Shown piece by piece: positions 44,380-55,384 of a stretch of 64,000 nucleotides of DNA. The translations under genes and the position numbers were made by a program. Numbering within the stretch: position 1 is the stretch's first letter; every line of letters starts with the position of its first letter. A model generated the notes under the pieces. The model saw nothing but the letters and a program-made list of their open reading frames with translations. It had not been told where the DNA came from and ran no database searches. The DNA comes from Chionoecetes opilio (lineage: Eukaryota > Arthropoda > Malacostraca > Decapoda > Majidae), in NCBI GenBank assembly GCA_016584305.1, contig JACEEZ010022673.1:62001-126000 (forward strand), in the 5' to 3' direction.

Positions 44380-44880
44380 AAATGATCCATGATTTGAGGA
44401 TGCCTTGGTCTACCATGAACAAGTCTTCCCCCACAAAAAAGTTAAGTTCGAAAAGTAATTGATGATGTAAAGTCACTACCATTGTCACTTGGAAGAATTT
44501 GAGGTGCTACAAACAATGAAAAATATGTCATCAGTGGGAAAAGCAGCTCTTAGCATGCCTTTGCGATGCTAAGGCGAATATGCAATACTTTCTTAAAATG
44601 GTCTTGGTATACACCATTACCAAGTAATTTTCCTTTAGCACCAGATAATGCATGGCAACAAGATCCATTTGACGTCTGAGCCAAAGTCCTTTATCGAAAT
44701 CCCGGTTGTGACAACAACACTTCTTGATCGTAATTCTTTTTCGTTTATGTTGACAGGGAATGCACAGAGATTTGAAATACTTCGTAATTTTTAATAGTAT
44801 AGTAAACGTGGCATACTTGAAAAGAAAGAAGCTTTGACCTTGTCTTTGCCCACCATGTTCCCGTACTAATGTGAGCACGT
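44380..44880 (-). pseudogene. Integrase-core relic, possibly Ginger/KRBA2-like
   Basis: The minus frame 44,531-44,878 reads RRQMDLVAMHYLVLKENYLV, then MVYTKTILRKYCIFAL. This resembles the start of an integrase core of the Ginger or KRAB-A-domain-2-like type (pattern: xxVDLxDMQ, KFIMVYQDHLTKF). Further down, EDLFMVDQGILKS is a weak match to the HGRPRHPQSQG block. Only part of the DDE triad could be placed, and stops occur. An intact protein would integrate or move DNA. The call rests on motif similarity from memory. Confidence 0.35.
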
Positions 44881-45799
44881 TTTATTGGTCAGACATATCC
44901 TCAATGTCACAAACAAAAGGGATCTGCGTTCTGTCGGCCCGCCTTATGATCAACTTTCAATATCACCACACTGAAAGCACTTCATAACGTCCGAGAATGT
45001 AATACTGGACGATTTATATATATTATGCAGATGCTGCTACTTTAAATCCGTAATCAAATTTAATACTAAATCTTAGTCAGAATAATGTCTTTGAATCCGA
45101 CTATTTCTTCAACATAACCTTCTCATAAAAAGTGCATTCCGTAGAAACACTCATTTACAGTGAGTACACAATACTTCTACTAAAACACGTGGACTCATCA
45201 GAGTACTGTAAATGCCACGTGACAAGCAGCACACAACTGAACGGTTTAGCTCGTAACCCACAGAGTTGTTGCACATCTCTCTATCTTCTTCTCTCTCTCT
45301 TCTCCTCTCTCTCTCTCTCTCTCTCTCCACCTTTCTGCCATTACTTTCTAACAATTAAAATGGGCCGGACTGTTTTTTCTGCTGCACATCTTATATTGTC
45401 ACATACTTTTGTCATGTTTATTTATTTTCCAGTTCATTCAATCCTATCAGTAAATCAATAATTTCATACGTAATTTTCAAGTAATAGCATGCCTTTCTTG
45501 GGTTTTTTATATGTCTGTGTGTGTGTGTGGTGTCTTATTTGTCATGATCTTTCCTTTGCAAATAGTCAATTATTCTTAATTTTATTCAATCCAGCGTCAA
45601 TTGCCACACCACTATACTTGCATTCATATCGCATTTCTGCATTTAAGAAAAAATTTGAGTAACTAGTGCTCTCTCTCTCTATTATATATTTCGGTATTTA
45701 AACTGTTCTTTCATTTTGTAATAGAGCTAAAGCTTTAGGTTTCTTACTCTAGAGCTACCTATAATGCATATAATATAATAAACATGTTATATTCAATAA
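44881..45799. other. Unassigned sequence with CT microsatellite
   Basis: A CT repeat lies at 45,290-45,330. The 109-codon plus frame 45,132-45,461 spans it and has no domain. Confidence 0.5.
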
Positions 45800-47260
45800 T
45801 TTAGGCCATCAACAGCTGTTCAACTCCCGCTTGAAGGTCTTGTAGCGAGCGTAGTGGTGGAGGTCGTTTTGGGCGAAGTAGGGTTTCCACAGTCGGCCAT
45901 AGCGAGAGTAAGAAGAACGCATGTTGTGGCTCTGTCCTGGAGGAGGGCACCAGTTCACTGCTCGTCTGTATGGGGCGACACGGATGGAGTGAAGGAGCGG
46001 TGGGGGGGGCCTTGATAGCTTGATTGCTGCCAGTTGGGGCGTTTAGAATTTAGTGCCGTGGCATGACATAACCGGACAACGTCCCTGCGCTCACTGGAGG
46101 GGTTGGAGGAGTCAGAGCGAGGTGGGGACGTTTGCCGTTCACCACCCAGTCGCTAAGCTCTTTCTGGACGCAGCGGCTAGTGTGGTCAGGTAAGAGGGGG
46201 AGCAGGAACACTAGGGCTAGGGGGGAGTTATCCATGAGGGAGTACTGCGACTTGAAAAGGCCCCTCAACGCCGCTTGGCATCAGAAGTGGGGAGATGCGC
46301 GGACACAGCTGAGCACCAGCGTTGTTTTAGCAACTTTCATGGCATGATTGGTGAGGTCAGTCCCGGTCAAACTCCACCCCAAGGATCGGAGATAGATTCT
46401 GAAGCGGGAGTGATTCTACCTTCAAACTGTATATCCGGCACAGGCCGGTTGCTAGTCTTGCCGGCGGGGGGAGAAAGCAGTGCCTGGGTTTTGTCAAGGC
46501 CAGGCTGACCTGCCCATCGACTACTCTAGGTGACGATGCTGTCCAATTGCTAGGTTGATGCGGACCACCGTGTCCTGCCAGGTCACGTCAGTCGCAGGTG
46601 AAGGCAAGGGTTTGCAGTCGTCAGCGTATCTACTGGCCTCAGGAATGAGCTGGCGAATGTCATTGAAGTAGGACATTCCACAGAAGAGGCCAGAGTACTC
46701 TGCCCTGCGGGACGCTGGCGTGGATGGGGGTTGCTGGCTGGAAGTGTGACCGTTGATCACCACCAGTAAGGTCATGTCTTGTGAGGTTAGGATGGGATGA
46801 GCTGCAGCAGGCGCCGCGCACTTCCCATACTGCTCAGCTTGGGTGGTGAGAACCTCGGTGCCACACCCTGTTAAAGGCTCCGGCGATGCCAAAGTCAACA
46901 AAAAGTGTCCATTCCTCTATCCAGCGGTGGTTCCAAATAGCAGACTGAAGGCGGAGCAGGTCTGCAGCGACTTTCCCTTGCCTGAAAAACCAAATTGCTG
47001 GAGTTGAGGAGCTGGTAGGCGTTCAAAAAGGTAATTTTGGCGGTGATGAGATAAAACTCAGGATTTCTGAACAGTGGTGAAGAGGGAAATGGGCGGTTAG
47101 TTTTTTAGGTCCAGTATGCCTGTGTTTTGTTGGATGGCACCACTCTGGTTCTTCCATGGCGTGGGCCACTTCTCTTGACGAAAGGATGTGTCCTTTACAT
47201 GTATATGAAAGGACAGTTGTGCTAATTGTTAGGAATTGAAACTCGGGGACCCTCTGCTCA
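45800..47260 (-). mobile_element. LINE reverse transcriptase relic of a second kind
   Basis: The minus frame 46,521-46,901 contains CGMSYFNDIRQLIPEASRYADDCK, quoted in part as YFNDIRQLIPEASRYADD, with the Y-A-D-D catalytic motif. Upstream blocks are in other frames. The downstream part (46,050-46,268) has LPDHTSRCVQKELSDWV and PTPPVSAGTLSG. The order fits the palm, thumb and C-terminal region of a non-LTR element of a different family from the one at 51,000-52,260. Several frameshifts make it inactive. Confidence 0.75.
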
Positions 47261-47289
47261 CCTGATTTGTCGAGCTGCATAAAAAAGAT

Positions 47290-47380
47290 CGAAAGAGTTG
47301 CCTCCGCAGGATCGAACTCGGGACAGCGAGGTCACCAATTCCAGGACGTTAACCATTCGCAACCACCACCCCAAGGTTTG
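47290..47380 (-). mobile_element. tRNA-like head of a SINE, or tRNA pseudogene
   Basis: On the minus strand, GTGGTTGCGAATGGTTAACG (A-box-like, 47,347-47,366) is followed by GAGTTCGATCC (B-box-like, 47,310-47,320). Spacing fits a class II tRNA-derived head. I could not fold a good acceptor stem, so it is not called as an active tRNA gene. Confidence 0.55.
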
Positions 47381-47569
47381 TTGATACTGTAGAGGGAAGA
47401 TTTTAAGTACAACGGGGTGGAGTTGTTGTGTGCGTTTTACCAACTATTTATTTATGCACCATGATCTTGGTGATTCATGTTTCTCCGCGACTCACTGAAT
47501 AGTCTGATTGACTCACCTCTCCTGACTTAGTTCTGAACCTCAGTAGAGCCTCACCAATAGGAGGAAACA

Positions 47570-47623
47570 CACACTCTCTCTCTTCTCTCTCTCCTCTCTC
47601 TCTCTCTCTCCTCCTCTCTCTCC

Positions 47624-47654
<31 letters not shown>

Positions 47655-47655
47655 T
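47570..47655. repeat. CT/GA microsatellite
   Basis: Near-pure CT repeat with single-base interruptions. Confidence 0.95.
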
Positions 47656-48940
47656 ATTTGCCTGAAATAGGTCGATGCTTTTTTTTGCGCAGTCTTACAT
47701 GACATGCTCTACAACATTAATCATTTATTTTTCTTACTTTATTCTTCCCTTTTTTAATCCCTTTATCATTCATGGGTTCTTCTTCTACATCAGTGCATTC
47801 AACCTGAGGTGGACGGTCCACCATAAAGGTGGACGAGACTGAGTGAGGGGTGGACGGCGTCTTAGGGTGGCCAGATGGGTGGACGAAATCATGACCAGTG
47901 TCGGTATAGATAAGGGAAAATAAACCTATGGTATAATAACTAGGTAGAGCGGTGGGGATATTTACAGTATAGGGAAAATACATGGATTCAAACAGAAGGT
48001 GAAAAAATTAAAAAGCAATGTAGAAAAGAGTGTTCTGATTTTTGAAGTCCTTGATACCTATATTGAGAGACAGTGGATGGGTACTAGTATGCAAGGAGGC
48101 GCAGAGCAGACCACTTGAGGTAAGAATGTCCCCTCAGTCACAGACACCTGACTTGAGACGCAGGAAAGCCTGACCTCTAAATCCAAGGACACCTCAGACC
48201 TCCACATGTGGAAGCTCATCCATCTCAGATGAGGAATGATCATCTGATGGCCTATTGGAGCTCCAGTGGATTATTCTTAAAAAAAGGAGGCTTTCCAAAC
48301 CATTTTGGCCTCCTATGCCTTGTCATTGCTGGGTTGTCCTGCTTGAGTCAGGGAATACAAGGAATAAGCTGAGAAGGCAACAGGCCATATTTTGCAGATG
48401 CCAAAATTCATGTCTGTCAGCAAAGTTAGTTTTAATCAAGGGCATAGAAAAGGAATGCCATCTGAATTTGGGATCCTCTTTATGCGGGTTGCACTGTAAA
48501 ATTGTTGATGCCTCGAGTTAAGCTGATATTGCAACAAATGCAACAGCAGCCAAGCACTGAGTGTTTTTTTTTACTCCGAAGGGTATGTTAACATTTTTCA
48601 TGTATATTTATCGAATAGGGACCTGCATGTGTTATTACACAGAAGAATATGTAAATACACATAAAATGAGAGTGAAGCTGCCTTTTCCTACCTATATATT
48701 TTGTATGAAGATAAGTTAATGTGAAAGTCAGAGCCGGGAGATTTTAAAGAGAACAAAAATTGTGATGGGACAGCTCTTACCAAATCACTACTAGGGTGGC
48801 GACATCAAAAAGGTGAAGACACGTTTACATCAATCTGTCTTCGAATCTTATACAATTTAACTGACATAATTTATTCCAAGCTACACTTCTGAATAAGAGA
48901 TGAGGGGACTTATCGTTGTTTATCATGTATATAATAACAC
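47656..48940. other. Unassigned sequence
   Basis: Short frames at 47,717-47,983 (minus) and 48,255-48,521 (plus) have no recognisable domain, start context or splice partner. No gene supported. Confidence 0.4.
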
Positions 48941-48941
48941 T

Positions 48942-48978
48942 CCCCCCCCCCCCGAAAGTGGTGGTGTGGCTGTGGTGG

Positions 48979-49010
<32 letters not shown>
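48942..49010. repeat. C run and GT microsatellite
   Basis: A C-run (48,943-48,953) followed by a GTGGTG stretch and about 15 GT units. Confidence 0.95.
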
Positions 49011-49011
<1 letters not shown>

Positions 49012-49149
49012 CGCTCCAGGTTGTGCCGCCCCCCCTGTGGCGGGAATCTCCTTCCAATATGGCACAGTTGTGGAGCCGGGCTCGAGCAGGGAAGGTTTTA
49101 AGCCCATTATGAGATGATCCGATCATTTTTTTAATTTTTTTAGCAGCCT

Positions 49150-49450
49150 ATTAGCGAGAATGTAGAAAAAAAAGTAGGTGCGAGAATGAGGAAACCTTGA
49201 GAAGGGTGATGGGTCATGGGGAAAGTGAATGGGTGGGGTGGATGGGTAATGGCTGTGGGGTTGATGGGTGAGTGAATGGATGGGGGGTGATGGGTGATGT
49301 GAGGGGAATAGATTGGGGGGGTGGGGTGGGTAATGGGGGAGTGGAATGGGTGTGGTGAGGATAATGCGGTGAGTGAATGGGTGGGGGTGGGGGTAATGGT
49401 GAGTGAATGGGTGGGGGGGTAATGGAGTAGGAATGGGTTGGGGTTGATCC
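49150..49450. repeat. G-rich degenerate minisatellite
   Basis: Variable units of GGGTGATGGGTGAGTGAATGG type. The 112- and 157-codon minus frames over it (PHPFTHHYP-like repeats) are translations of the repeat. Confidence 0.85.
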
Positions 49451-49454
49451 GTGA

Positions 49455-49535
49455 ATAGGTTGGCGTTAATACATACATTTCTTACATCCATGATTTCAGG
49501 AAAGCTAGAGGGGCTATCTGGAGAGTCTTGTGTTG
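49455..49535 (+). repeat. Dispersed repeat C, copy 1
   Basis: GGCGTTAATACATACATTTC, ATCCATGATTTCAGGAAAGC and GGGGCTATCTGGAGAGTC match 61,372-61,455 and 63,888-63,985. Confidence 0.75.
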
Positions 49536-49764
49536 GTGGTGGGCCGGAAATTTGGTGGGCCGAAGGCCCCAATAGCCCTACGCAGGAGATAGCCAAAAAG
49601 TCCGCCCGGAGGGCGGCTTACGGCTAGTTTCCTAGAATCCTCTGTTTTCTTGCCTCCTCTGGTCTCTCTCATAGGGAGACGGGGAATATAACGATATAAA
49701 AGTACAAAATAAAGGAATCCGAAAGGAAGGAGATGTTTTTTGTTTGTTCGTTGCTTAGCCTTTC

Positions 49765-49840
49765 TTGAGAGAAGAGAGGAGAGAGAGAGATGAGATGAGA
49801 GAGAAGAGAAGAGAGAGAGAGAGAAGAGAGAGACGAGACG

Positions 49841-49874
<34 letters not shown>

Positions 49875-49895
49875 AGAGACGAGAGAGGAGAGATG

Positions 49896-49945
<50 letters not shown>

Positions 49946-50010
49946 AGCGAGAGAGAGGAAGAGAGAGAGAGGGAGAGCGAGGAGAGAGAGAGAGAGAGAA
50001 ATCACTGACA
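49765..50010. repeat. GA microsatellite
   Basis: About 245 bp of GA repeat with single-base interruptions. The 172-codon Leu/Ser-rich minus frame over it is spurious. Confidence 0.95.
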
Positions 50011-50990
50011 CTCGTATGTTCTTCAAATGCATCCAGAATTCAAAGTCATGGGGAAACTAGTCAATAAGTAGCACACACACTGCAAAAAATCACATATGAT
50101 AATTTTAAACTCCAATCTTAACTAAGAGAGAGAAGAATAAAATAGAGAAAAAAAGCGCTTCGTCAAAATAATTCAAGTGAAAAAAATTCTTCAAACCCTT
50201 ACGTCCTGCTACCACATATGCGGACGCATAAACACTGCACTCTGTAGATTCACGGTAGATTCAAATCATACAAGAGAATTTAGTTTAGTATGTCCTACCA
50301 CCCCGACTACTCCTCTTCTTTCCCTGTGTCACGTATTTCAGGCCTAGATTTTGCCACCACCTCTTTTAAGCGAGTAGAACCATGCCATTGCAGACGTTAT
50401 GAGGCATTGCGAATCCAAAATTAACGTGGAAAGTCTGTGTTTACCAGCTAGTAGTAAATAAATTTATAATAATCATGTAATTGCATTTTTCAACCCGTTT
50501 TCTATTTCTCTATACAGACATAAGAGAAAACGGAGAAGAAATGCAATGGGTGGTAACAACAGTTGCGGTGAGAAAGGGAGGTCAAAACGGTGCATGGTAG
50601 GCCTCGTCTACCGAATTTCTCATCCGACACAAAACCGGGAACTCTCGCCAACGGTAACGGTTAGGGTTGGTTACCTTAGGTTAGGTTACGGTCAGTGAGG
50701 TGTAGGTTAGTATAAAGTAAACAGGTAAATTTTTATTAGATATTCATACTGAGCCGTATAAAATAGGACATCGACAACGTGAAAAAGCTGGAAATCTCGC
50801 TGTGGTGACGAGGATCTGGTAGACGAGATTACGAAACGTAAAAACGGGGGGGGGGGGGGGCCACTCGGAGGGGCACAGGGAAAATATGGGGGACACCACA
50901 GTTTTCATGTAAGTAAGAAGTAAAAGTAAGTAAGTCAAAGGAAGTAAGTACGTAAATAATAAATTAATTAATAAATAAAATAAATAATTC
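50011..50990. other. Unassigned sequence with TTAGG-like tract
   Basis: A TTAGGTTAGGTTACGG tract is at 50,660-50,690 and a 14-base G run near 50,846-50,859. No gene recognised. Confidence 0.5.
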
Positions 50991-52258
50991 CACCCTACCC
51001 GTATTCCTGACCGCCTTGGAGACACGCCCAACATTCTTGTTCTTTTCCTAACTACTAAACCCTTCTGCTTACTCTGTAAAACTATTCTCTCCGTTGGGTC
51101 CTCCGATCACAACCCATCCCTTCTCTCTGTACCTTCATCTTACGTTTCCTTCAAACCGTTCTATGGAGCTACTGTAGACGTACATTATTCTTTCCTAAAC
51201 CTATCAATTAGTGGTGTTCCCCAGGGTCTGTCGTATCACCCACTCTCTTTCTATTATTCATTAATGATCTTCTAAGCTAACTCAAAGCCCATCCACCTCC
51301 TACGCTGATGATTCTACCCTGTATTTTTCAACGTCGTTATAGACGTCCACTCAACAGGAACTAAGTAAGTCACGGAGAGATGCCACCGAGCGCCTAACTT
51401 CTGATATTCTTCCTAAATTCCTGATTGGGGCAAAGCAAACCTTGTTTTGTTCAATGCCCTTCAAAAAACCCAATTTCTGCACCTATCTACTCGACAAACT
51501 TCCAGGATAAACTATCCCCTCGTCTTCAATGACACTCAACTGTTCCTCTCTACAATGAACATCTAGGACTATCCTTTTACTAAAAATCGAACTGAAATCT
51601 ACATCTCCATCTCTTGCTAAAACACTTCTAGGAAGGTTAGGTGTCTTGTGGCGTCTGCGTCCTTTTTCTCCCCCCCCAATTGCTTGCTCTGCTACAGGGG
51701 CCTTATCCGCCATGTAGGAGTATGTCTAACATGTTTGGGAAGATCCCACTCATACAGCTCTCCTAAACAGGGTTGAGCAAAAGTTTTTATTCAATCAAAT
51801 CCTCCCTCTGACTGACTGTCTTCATCTTTATGTCACGCCGCAATGTTGATACTATTGCTTCTCTCTCTACGTTATTTTCCATGCTCACTGCTCTTCGAAC
51901 TGCTAACTGCATGCCTCCCCCCCACCGCCCGCGGTCCGCTGCACAAGATTTTACTCATATCTATCCATATTCTGTCCATCTCCTAATGCAGAGTTAATCA
52001 GTATCTTTAATTTTCAGCCATTTCATGGTAAAACTCTGGAACTCTCTCCGTTTCTATTTTCCACTTCCTATGACTAATCTTTTCAAAAGAAGAGTAACAA
52101 AGACACCTCCGAACTAAATTTGCCTACCCCTGTGTTTTATTTTATTATCTTTGTACTATCTTCTTTATAGTGACTGGCAAACTAAGCGGGCTTGGTTACC
52201 CATTTTTTGTTGTGCACTTGGCCAGTTCCTTGTGATGTAAAAAAAAAAAAAAAAAAAA
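50990..52258 (+). mobile_element. Jockey-like LINE with endonuclease end joined to reverse transcriptase
   Basis: The start (PRLGDTPNILVLF-like, in shifting frames at 51,000-51,110) corresponds to the end of the endonuclease domain, with PLGSSDHN-type text. It runs directly into the reverse transcriptase at about 51,205 (a GVPQGSVLSPTLF-type block, then INDLL, then a YADDSTL-like block near 51,300). The C-terminal part is LQKTQFLHLSTR, INYPLVFNDTQLF and the CxxxFFSPPQLLAL region. It ends in 18 A at 52,239-52,257. Many stops. The middle of the element seems to be deleted. Copies: 42,930-43,450 and 55,085-55,260. Confidence 0.8.
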
Positions 52259-53341
52259 GTAGTTGAAGCTCAGCTGCAAGAGAACGAAACTGTTGCACAG
52301 TTTGCCGTGAAGAATCGCGGGAATTTTCGAGGGACCTTGGCGCGAAAGTGATGGAGCTGAAGAGACTGTTCGAGGGCATTCAACGATTTAATTTGCGCGC
52401 TCAATTCTTAAAGTCATGCCGGAACCGATAATCGCGAGATTGAAAATTGCATCGGGTCAAATCGGTTGCCTGAAATTGCGTAGAGTCGCCGATGCATATT
52501 GAGGCATATGAGGAAAAGCTGAGCCATCGAACTTAGTTCGGGTCGAGGCGCAGATACGCCATGGGAAGACGATAGCTCGCACGACGAGATACGGCGACGC
52601 CAGCCCGAAGACTGAGCTTACTATAGTGACCCATATTGTAAACCATCGTCGCTTCTAGGCAAAGCTATAGGCCAGCACAAAGGGGAAACTGGAGGGCCGT
52701 TGGGGGAAGTAAATCTCGAAGCGAGTAATACCGACGGCACAAAAATGCTGCGGCCGTTCACAAGGAGGCCCCAGTAACGCACCGAAAACCTGTATATCTG
52801 ATCGCCGAGCCACAAAGGCCGGCGGACGATATTCCACGGAGAAAAGGTAGTTCGTCATGGTAATGGCAACGGCCGTCATGCACGAAGCAAAGTTCGGGGA
52901 TGAGGTAAATATTTATTCTTCCGCCTGCTGTGCCAACAGCGAGGCCGTCGGAGGGGAGGTAGAGACAGATCCTTCACTCGAGAAATCGTGCGACGGCAAT
53001 TACTGCAAAGGAACGATCAGAAACAGTGCGCGTAATTATTACGAGCTTCGTTAAAGCGAGATGGGAAATTATACCGCAAGGTCATAACTCCCCGAGGCCA
53101 CGAGAGAATTCAAGTCGTCGTGCCTGAGAAAATAACCGCTATGCCGTCTTCGAGTAAATCACTGCCGATGCCACAGTGCCCACCGCCGCAGGAAGAAAAC
53201 GTGGAAAGTATCGCGATAAATTTATTGGCCAGCCGTGGGCCATGATTTGAGCAGATGGTGCATTCCTGCGACGTGGTCAAAAACACGAACGACAGCGACA
53301 TAGAGCTGTAGAACTCACGAGACAATGAGGAACAGATTGGG
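52259..53341. other. Unassigned sequence, possible retroelement interior
   Basis: GC-balanced, non-repetitive DNA with only short frames. The texture differs from its AT-rich surroundings, and it precedes a possible LTR. I found no conserved gag, protease or polymerase motif. Confidence 0.3.
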
Positions 53342-53769
53342 TGTTGTAGGGGAATACGAGCCCACTCCCCTCAGAGTTAGGAGAGGCTATATCGTCTCTT
53401 GAAGAAACATGCAGTGTTCATTGTCTTCCCAACCGAGATTAGTGGATGAGGAGCCGACTCGGAGTAGCAGTTTAGGGAAGAGGAATCAGGGCAGTGTCCA
53501 CCTGAGGCCACACTAGGGGATCCTCCACGGCGGCATGTGTAGATGGATTAACAATGCAGATCCACTAATACCCTCCCTAGCATGGCAACGGGTGCATGTA
53601 TTTAGGAAATCCTAGGCAGGTAGACAGGATTGAATTTTTGAACACTTTGTATACGTACCATGTTACATTCACCTGTACCACCACACTATGTATAAATACC
53701 CTACGCCACATAACACTTGTGGTAATTAAAATGTGACGCGTGTTGACCGTCAGTTTGGGTTCCGTTACA
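53342..53769 (+). repeat. Possible long terminal repeat
   Basis: It begins TGTTGTAGG and ends CCGTTACA, that is TG...CA ends. A TATAAATACC box is at 53,691. A purine-rich GAGGAACAGATTGGG sits immediately before it, like a polypurine tract. No second copy is in the window, so this is tentative. Confidence 0.35.
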
Positions 53770-54012
53770 GGTTTGCTAGAAACTGTGGAGTGTTATCCCT
53801 AGACTTGAAATTAACGTACATGCGGGTTTCTTCCGCTCATTGGTTACAAAGCAAAACCCCTGTAAACGGTTAAAGTACACACACCACAGAGTGCCTGGAT
53901 GGTGACTGCCTTATTTAGTCGGATCAATGAATAGATAATTTAACATTTAACCTGCATGATGCTTATACATGTTCAGGTAGTCAGTAAATTTTGCTGAGGA
54001 AAAGAATTTTAT

Positions 54013-54585
54013 CTAGGTGGGGCGAATGTAATGTAGACATTTTATAGGCATCCAAGTCACCATATTTGCGCTTGGCGCCAGGTGTTGTCCCCGCTGGCGG
54101 ATGCCAGTTAAGTTTTTCGGTGGCGGAAAGGATCCATTTGTGGTGAGGAATTTAGGGCCAACGCCTCCCCACGAGTAGCGGGGTGCGCTAGCGTTAGCAA
54201 CCTGAGTAACATTACATGTGGTGGCTGATAGAAAATCAGGCATGCGTAATAAGAAAAGGTATTTATAGAAAATATGTTGATGAGCCGGAAGTAGCAACTC
54301 GCCCACGGCCGCAATCTTGGAGGAAGCCAGGTCGAGGCAGGGCTCAGCCCATGTTCTGTTGCATGTCACGGCCAAGACTACAACCCCCCAGCGAGGAGTC
54401 TGTCTGGACTCCTCTTGCAATCTCTTCCAGTCCTCCGCTGTCTGGTACTGATCCTGCGAAGCAGACGCAGGGCAAGCAATACCGCGAGGAGAAGGAGGGT
54501 TGGTGGGCAGACGGAGCTGGGAAGAGGCAGTGCGGTCGAGACTGGCGACTCCACGTGTGTACACCGCGACTGAGGACAAGGCCAC
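54013..54585 (-). CDS. Unrecognised 190-codon open frame
   Basis: An open frame of 190 residues starting MALSSVAVYTRG. Its composition is mixed, with WGVVVLAVTCNRTWAEPCLD in the middle and a mildly hydrophobic stretch around YKYLFLLRMPDFL, but no domain I know. Neighbouring frames on the other strand are also open, so it may be chance in GC-rich DNA. No promoter or splice evidence. Confidence 0.2.
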   Translation of the reverse strand: MALSSVAVYTRGVASLDRTASSQLRLPTNPPSPRGIACPASASQDQYQTAEDWKRLQEESRQTPRWGVVVLAVTCNRTWAEPCLDLASSKIAAVGELLLPAHQHIFYKYLFLLRMPDFLSATTCNVTQVANASAPRYSWGGVGPKFLTTNGSFPPPKNLTGIRQRGQHLAPSANMVTWMPIKCLHYIRPT

Positions 54586-54599
54586 AGGTTCCTTCGTAA

Positions 54600-55084
54600 A
54601 GCGTTGAGATAATCCATAAACCCCTTATATCATTCCCAGTCAGATAACAGCAGTTAGGTATCGTAAGGCGTATGTAGGGAAGATATTTCTAGGGCGTGAT
54701 TGAGTGATGAATTTGTGTTGGGCGTGCTACTTTTGCGGTGTAGATAGTGTAAATAAACTAGTTAAAGTGTTACCAATGTGTTTATTGTTACCCTGCATTG
54801 TAGTCATGGAACCCGATAGCGTCATAGTAGTAAACAAAGAACCGAAGGTGATTTTATTATTGAGCGTAAGTGATGTCTAAGTACTTAAAACCCCCATTAA
54901 AAAATCTAAACTTTACACGCACATTGTCACTCCTTTGCGGAAGATGGTGAGCGGTCCGTGATGGCGCTGGAGGTTGGCGTCAGGCTCATCGGCAAATAAC
55001 AAGCCTTCACAGCACGCCAGGAACCAGCTGCATCATCGTTGACATCATTAGACGTAGCTAAGAGCCTATTGCAAAGCTATCAAA
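54600..55084. other. Unassigned sequence
   Basis: No gene recognised. Confidence 0.4.
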
Positions 55085-55260
55085 CCCAAACTACCAAAAC
55101 TATAGAGAGTGACAAACCACCTCCCCAACTAAATTGCCTTTCCTCCATTTCTTCTATATTATCTTAAAAACTACTGTCTTCTTTATGGGGAACTGGCAAG
55201 CTAAGCAAATTTTATATCTTGTTTGCCCTTGGCCAGTCCTTGTGATGTATCGACGAAAAA
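55085..55260 (+). mobile_element. 3' end of the Jockey-like LINE
   Basis: GACAAACCACCTCCCCAACTAAATTGCC, then GGGGAACTGGCAAGCTAAGC and CTTGGCCAGTCCTTGTGATG, match the last 150 bp of the LINE at 51,000-52,258 (from 52,105). First motif quoted in part: CCACCTCCCCAACTAAATTG. Confidence 0.8.
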
Positions 55261-55384
55261 ACTAATGTAACTTGCCTCGCCAAAACTATAGATCCATCTT
55301 ATAACGTTAAACTGGAAACATTAGACCATTCGCCCACACACTTTCTCCCTCCACAGCACAGGACAACGGAGCCCAGCACTCAGG

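Noticed and set aside
49140..50032. Long His/Pro-rich and Leu/Ser-rich minus frames
   Set aside because: They translate a G-rich minisatellite and a GA microsatellite.
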